Origin: Inia geoffrensis
Taxonomy: Eukaryota; Chordata; Mammalia; Artiodactyla; Iniidae
Reading direction: 5' to 3'
DNA: 64,000 nt
Assembly: GCA_036417435.1 (NCBI GenBank)
Contig: CM070902.1
Location: 134,343,886-134,407,885 of the forward strand
This document shows positions 59,682 to 64,000 of the stretch, piece by piece. The position numbers and the translations under genes were made by a program. Position 1 is the stretch's first letter. Every line of letters starts with the position of its first letter. The notes beneath the pieces were generated by a model. It saw only the letters and a list, made by a program, of their open reading frames with translations, made no database searches and was not told where the DNA came from.

Positions 59682-59754
59682 GCATGAACTTGAGTTAAAA
59701 CATATGTTTCTGGAGGTTAACTTTTAGGTTGGTGTACACAATAAATCACGCCAG

Positions 59755-60015
59755 TTTGTTCATCCAACAGTATTGCTGTGGGCATACTATTTGCAGTACT
59801 TTCTAGGCCCTGAGGGTATGGCAGTGACTAACCAGACAAAATCCATGCTTTCATAGAGTTTACATTCCAAGGGAGAAGATAGACAATAAGTGAAAAAATA
59901 AGTAGAACACATAGTTTGTCAAGTTGTGATAAGAGCTTTGGGGAAACATAAATCAGGAAAGGAGTTTAGGGAGTGCTGGGGGTGCAGAGGTAGCTGGAAC
60001 TTGAAATAGGGCTGC
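59755..60015 (-). repeat. L2 fragment, reverse orientation
   Basis: 'ttctaggccctgagggtatg', 'atagagtttacattccaagg' and 'gtgataagagctttggggaa' follow reversed L2. Confidence 0.8.
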
Positions 60016-61834
60016 CAGTATTTCCCCTATCTGGCATAGAAAAAGGTTGATATAATACCTAAGTATAATACAATACAATTAAGATTGGCTTGAATCAGTT
60101 TGCCTCAGAAAATATGACTAGGAATATTTTTCTCATGATTTACTTTTAGTTGGCTTTTAACAAGGACTTCAAAATGGCAGCTTAGGTTCATTTTTAGTTC
60201 AATGAAGAATAGTTCTCATACATATTCAGCCTAGATTCAATCCTTTTCTTGGATTGGATTATTACCAAGATCTTAACAAGAAAAATGAAGAAATATGGAT
60301 GCCTCAAGAATTGACTAACCACTTATATCCTGCATTAAACGTGCTCCTCTGCATCCAGAAGCTAATTTTTAGTACCAGATTAGGAATGAGAAAGGATTTC
60401 TTGGCAAAGTATCTTTACTTGCAAAAATAATTCCAAGACTTGGGCTGAGCTCAAATTTTAGGATTTATGTGGAAACTCCAGACTTATCTTTTCACATTAC
60501 CATGTGATCAATTTGAACAAATAATACAGACTCCTAGAGGTTTGGTCTCAAAAGGTCTAGACTTTAAGAAGAATATTTTTCATCTTCTCAGCCTGGTCCT
60601 TTATTAAAGCATTCCTTTGACAGTGTTATACAGAAATACCTCTATTAATGAAAAAGACACATTTCAACATCACACTTAGTTGTCAAAAATGTTGTGATTG
60701 AAATAATATAGAAGGCATTGGAATGCACTTTAGGAGGAAGGAGAACAGGGGATAGGGTATGAAGATATTGTTTGGCTAAAATAATAGCATGAAATAATAC
60801 CAGTACTACCCATTGTATTATAGTGTAATCCACTAATCATTCTAAGTGATATTAGATAATTTCCAAGTTTGATTAGGGATGAAGAGAGGACAGAGGAGTC
60901 CTGCGGATGGTGAGGGTCAGAGGTGATAGATATATCAACACCATAAGGAAAAAAGTGAACACTGGGGGAAAGGAGAATGGCAAAAAAACCCTTATTTCAC
61001 AATTTAGCTTAGGGTCCATGCTATTAACAGTCGTCAGTGATGAACAAACAGAAACTGTGGGTAGAAGTGTGTGTGTGTGTGTGTGTGTAACCTGAGATGA
61101 ATGACACCAAGCTCATAATGCTTTGCGTAATTTATCAAGAACTTTTACTTGCTTTTTCTTCTCCTGGCATTGCTGACTGTGTAGATAGATGTTCAGTCCT
61201 AGATAATTCTATATTACATCACCAGACTACATAAATAGATACCATATAACTATATACAAGTAAAAATAGATTAAGTAAATTTCCTTTTGTTAAAAAAGCA
61301 CAGAGAAATTGCTTACCTGATATACTGAAGTCTATTTGGAGATACTTTCAACAGATTTCCAATTGAAATTTGCACTAAACAATTTGCTTTCATCTTTCCA
61401 GGAAACTCCGATACAGGATAATGGGCAGCTGTGTTGTGCTGGATGTAAGGTTTGTATCTTAAAGGTTACAGAAACAAGGAAGCAACTTTTGTAGAGTAAA
61501 CTGGACTCATAGAAATGAAGGATTCCTTCAATTAAAGATTTTCTACTGATCTGAAGCAGAAGACTCACATCACCGCATTTAACACCACAAAGTCTGTAAT
61601 AAATACCTTCGTGTATTGACAAGTCCTTTTGCTAAATAGCAGTCTCACAAGAATAATTTGAAATGCTTCATAATATATTACATACACTAAGCTGCTTCCA
61701 AATCAAAAGAATAAAAGCAAAAACCCTGATTTAAAGTTAGAAAAGCAACTCAAGTAATGTATTTTAGACTAACTCTTTAGGATAGAAACTAAGGCTTTTT
61801 AGAAGGTCTCCACCTTCTTTAATATGATTTTGTT
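60016..61834. other. Unique DNA, no gene seen
   Basis: 1.8 kb without a recognised repeat except (GT)n at 61067-61088. A 96-codon minus frame at 61332-61622 resembles no protein. Confidence 0.45.
61067..61088. repeat. (GT)n microsatellite
   Basis: Eleven pure GT units. Confidence 0.95.
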
Positions 61835-61925
61835 TTTTTCTTTTTTGCCACACAGCTTGAGGGATCTCAGTTCCCTGACCAGGGATTGAAGCTGGTACTA
61901 ATCACTGGACACCCAGGGAATTCCC
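61835..61925 (-). mobile_element. Old truncated tRNA-type SINE
   Basis: 'cagttccctgaccagggatt' and 'ggacacccagggaattccct' are the reversed head of the same older SINE type as at 43758. Only about 90 bp remain, with a T-run at the left. Confidence 0.8.
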
Positions 61926-63539
61926 TAATATCCCATTTTTGAATGAGTGATGCTTTTCATCCTTGCTACCTTTACACTGGATGGAATCACAAAACAGACT
62001 CTTTACCATTTTATATATTCTTTGGTGAAATTGTCTTTTCTTTAAAGGAGCAATTCTCAGTTCCCAGATTCTTGCCATGTGATATGTTTGTGCTTATTGC
62101 CATGTCATGTCATTAGTTCTACTGCACCATCTGATTTTGACTCAATCTAAGTAATTTTTGCTACCAGCTACTGTCACAGACTTGTTCCTCTGCATGGTTG
62201 CATCTTCTTTACCAGTGATGCATTCCAGCTACTTACCTTAGCTTTAGGTTTTGGTTACTAATACAGCCAAAGAATTGTTCTATTTCAACAGTATAACAAA
62301 TGAATGGACTTCTGTAATATCTCATCCCTCTTTGGGGGAGTGAAGAGCTCATCTAAAGAAGAATTGGTAGGTGGTCGGAGCTAATAACCTGAACAGGGAG
62401 TGGTCAAACACCTCAGCACGGCTAGTTAGTTCTTAGGCCAATGGAAATGGAGACAGGAAGTCCTTGGTGGCCTTGGGTAGCTACTCCTAATCTTTTACTT
62501 CAGAATATGGTGAAACTGACATACAAAGGAAGACATATTAAACGTTTTTTCCTCACAGATGGATTTGTGTTCATCCTATCAAGGTTGTTTATTTTTCGTG
62601 TGTTTGATGAGACAGGGTTAACTGTTGAGGCTATATCTGGCCAAGGACCAGTTTTGTGAAGTTACTTGGCCCACACAAAGATGAAAATGGAAACTCTCGC
62701 CTCATAAATTGCTACTGCTCTTAAGCAGGTCTGCCTATGTCTGAAAGCTAAAGGTCCCATCACCGTCTTTTCAGAAAACAACAAAGGTTCAGTGTAAATT
62801 AGCATTTTCAAATTGCTTCAAGATTCACAGATGAGATGCTGAGTTGTGGACCTAGTTCTTCCTCTTCTCTGCATGGAGTGGGGTCAGGGCAGAGAATTGA
62901 ATTAGGAACACGAACGTCTTCAAATCTACCTGGTGGCCACCACACTAGGATACCAGAGCTTGTGGGGCTGATATTTAACTCCTAGCAAGGTTGAGGGTAA
63001 AAAAGTACCCTTTCCCAGGCCTACAAATTTAGGGATGTGTGTGAAAAAGAAAAAGTTTGAGTAGACATTTAGCATGCTAAATGAACTGGATTCCTTAAGA
63101 AGCAGAGAATTGTACCAGACAAAACTAATCCAGGAGAGGATGTGAAAGGGGCTATGGTTTGGAGTTGTGTGCCTATTTGTCAGATTGACATAGCCTCACT
63201 TTTCAGTATTCACTTGCACCTATAACACTATTTGGGGTGGGAAGACACAAAAGCATTAGAAGAATTTTATGTTTTTGTTTTGTTTTGTCCTGAAAGATCT
63301 CCTGAAATGGCTGATCGAACAGTCCTGCTCACTCTGCTTGCATGCAGAAGAAGGAGGTCAGGCCAAAGGATTGATCAAACTTAAGTTAGTGTGTATCTCT
63401 TGGGTTTAGCACTTAACCTCAATTTCTAGCTGAGTCAAGTATAACTGATGGTCATGGAAATATGCAGAAATAACAAAAGCAATAAACATTTATTAATGTA
63501 TAATGTTATACAGTTAGTGCTATATGTTTTATTTTTTTT
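61926..63539. other. Unique DNA, no gene seen
   Basis: No repeat or gene recognised over 1.6 kb. Confidence 0.45.
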
Positions 63540-63565
63540 AATTTTTAATTTTAATTTAATTTAAT

Positions 63566-63767
63566 TTTTTTTTTTGTGGTACGCGGGCCTCTCACTGCCG
63601 TGGCCTTCCCCGCCGCGGAGCACAGGCTGCAGATGCGCAGGCCCAGCGGCCATGGCTCACAGGCCCAGCCGCTCCGCGGCACGTGGGATCCTCCCGGACC
63701 GGGGCATGAACCCGCATCCCCTACATCGGCAGGCGGACCCTCAACCAGTGCGCCACCAGGGAAGCCC
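63566..63767 (-). mobile_element. CHR-type SINE, short young form, in a SINE tail
   Basis: Reverse copy with poly(T) at 63566-63575 and head 'gcgccaccagggaagccc'. Flanking A/T blocks (about 63540-63555 and 63768-63783) are near-identical, which marks a target within the tail of the next SINE. Confidence 0.95.
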
Positions 63768-63779
63768 TAATTTTTAAAT

Positions 63780-64000
63780 TTTATTTACTTTTGGCTGCAT
63801 TGGGTCTTTGTTGCTGCCCGTGGGCTTTTTCTAGTTGAGGCGAGCGAGGGGCGGGGTGGACTACCCTTCGTTTTGGTACACGGACTTCTCATAGTGGTGG
63901 CTTCTCTTGTTGTGGAGCGTGAGCTCTAGGGCGCGAGGGCTTCAGTAGTTGTGGTTCGCAGGCTCTGGAGCACAGGCTCAGTAGTTGTGGCGCACGGGTT
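63780..64000 (-). mobile_element. CHR-type SINE, long form, cut by window end
   Basis: 'ttggctgcattgggtctttg' onwards is the 3' half of a reversed long-form CHR SINE. Its tRNA head lies beyond 64000. Confidence 0.95.

Noticed and set aside
1..64000. Search for an operon, phage or other bacterial-type system
   Set aside because: The sequence is vertebrate, with no dense coding, ribosome-binding sites or prokaryotic genes.

Overview
This window is mammalian nuclear DNA, and most likely cetacean (whale or dolphin). The sign is a set of tRNA-derived SINEs of the CHR type, each carrying the 'cttccctggtggcgcagtgg' type of head that is typical of Cetartiodactyla. The short ~200-bp, CpG-rich, A-tailed form is abundant in whales and dolphins. 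I find no host protein-coding exon, rRNA or functional tRNA gene. The DNA is AT-rich and reads as intergenic or deep-intronic sequence made largely of transposable elements of many ages. The species cannot be fixed from the sequence alone.

Layout. 1-13.9 kb: unique DNA with MIR, L2, old L1, CHR SINEs, a 146-bp-period tandem duplication (7.7-8.0 kb) and a 5'-truncated L1. 13.9-16.4 kb: a nest in which an old minus-strand L1 was split by an ERVL-type LTR and then by a younger L1 with a 14-bp target duplication. 19.1-26.3 kb: a near full-length minus-strand L1 with 5'UTR, ORF1, ORF2 and tail, now disabled by several mutations. 28.05-28.21 kb: a small poly(A)-tailed retrocopy with a 16-bp target duplication. 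31-35 kb: LTRs, MER5A, MIR and old L1, several nested in one another. 35.3-40.4 kb: a second, more decayed plus-strand L1 lacking its 5'UTR, inserted in an older L1 that can be followed on both sides. 42-45.3 kb: old L1 on both strands interrupted by two SINEs. 45.3-51.9 kb: the least repeat-rich part. 52-60 kb: MIR split by an MLT1-type LTR, L2 split by an ERVL-type LTR, a CA microsatellite and SINEs. 60-63.5 kb: mostly unique DNA. 63.5-64 kb: one SINE inserted in the tail of another, which runs off the window.

The only recognisable coding sequences are L1 ORF1 and ORF2 copies, which encoded an RNA-binding chaperone and an endonuclease/reverse transcriptase. Both are pseudogenes. The relationships that matter here are insertion order and target duplications rather than operons or pathways. 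I found no sign of a new gene system. The most useful leads are the nested insertions, the small retrocopy, an unnamed repeat present on both sides of the large L1, and unique stretches that could hold conserved non-coding elements. Repeat family names come from recognition by eye and were not checked with RepeatMasker.
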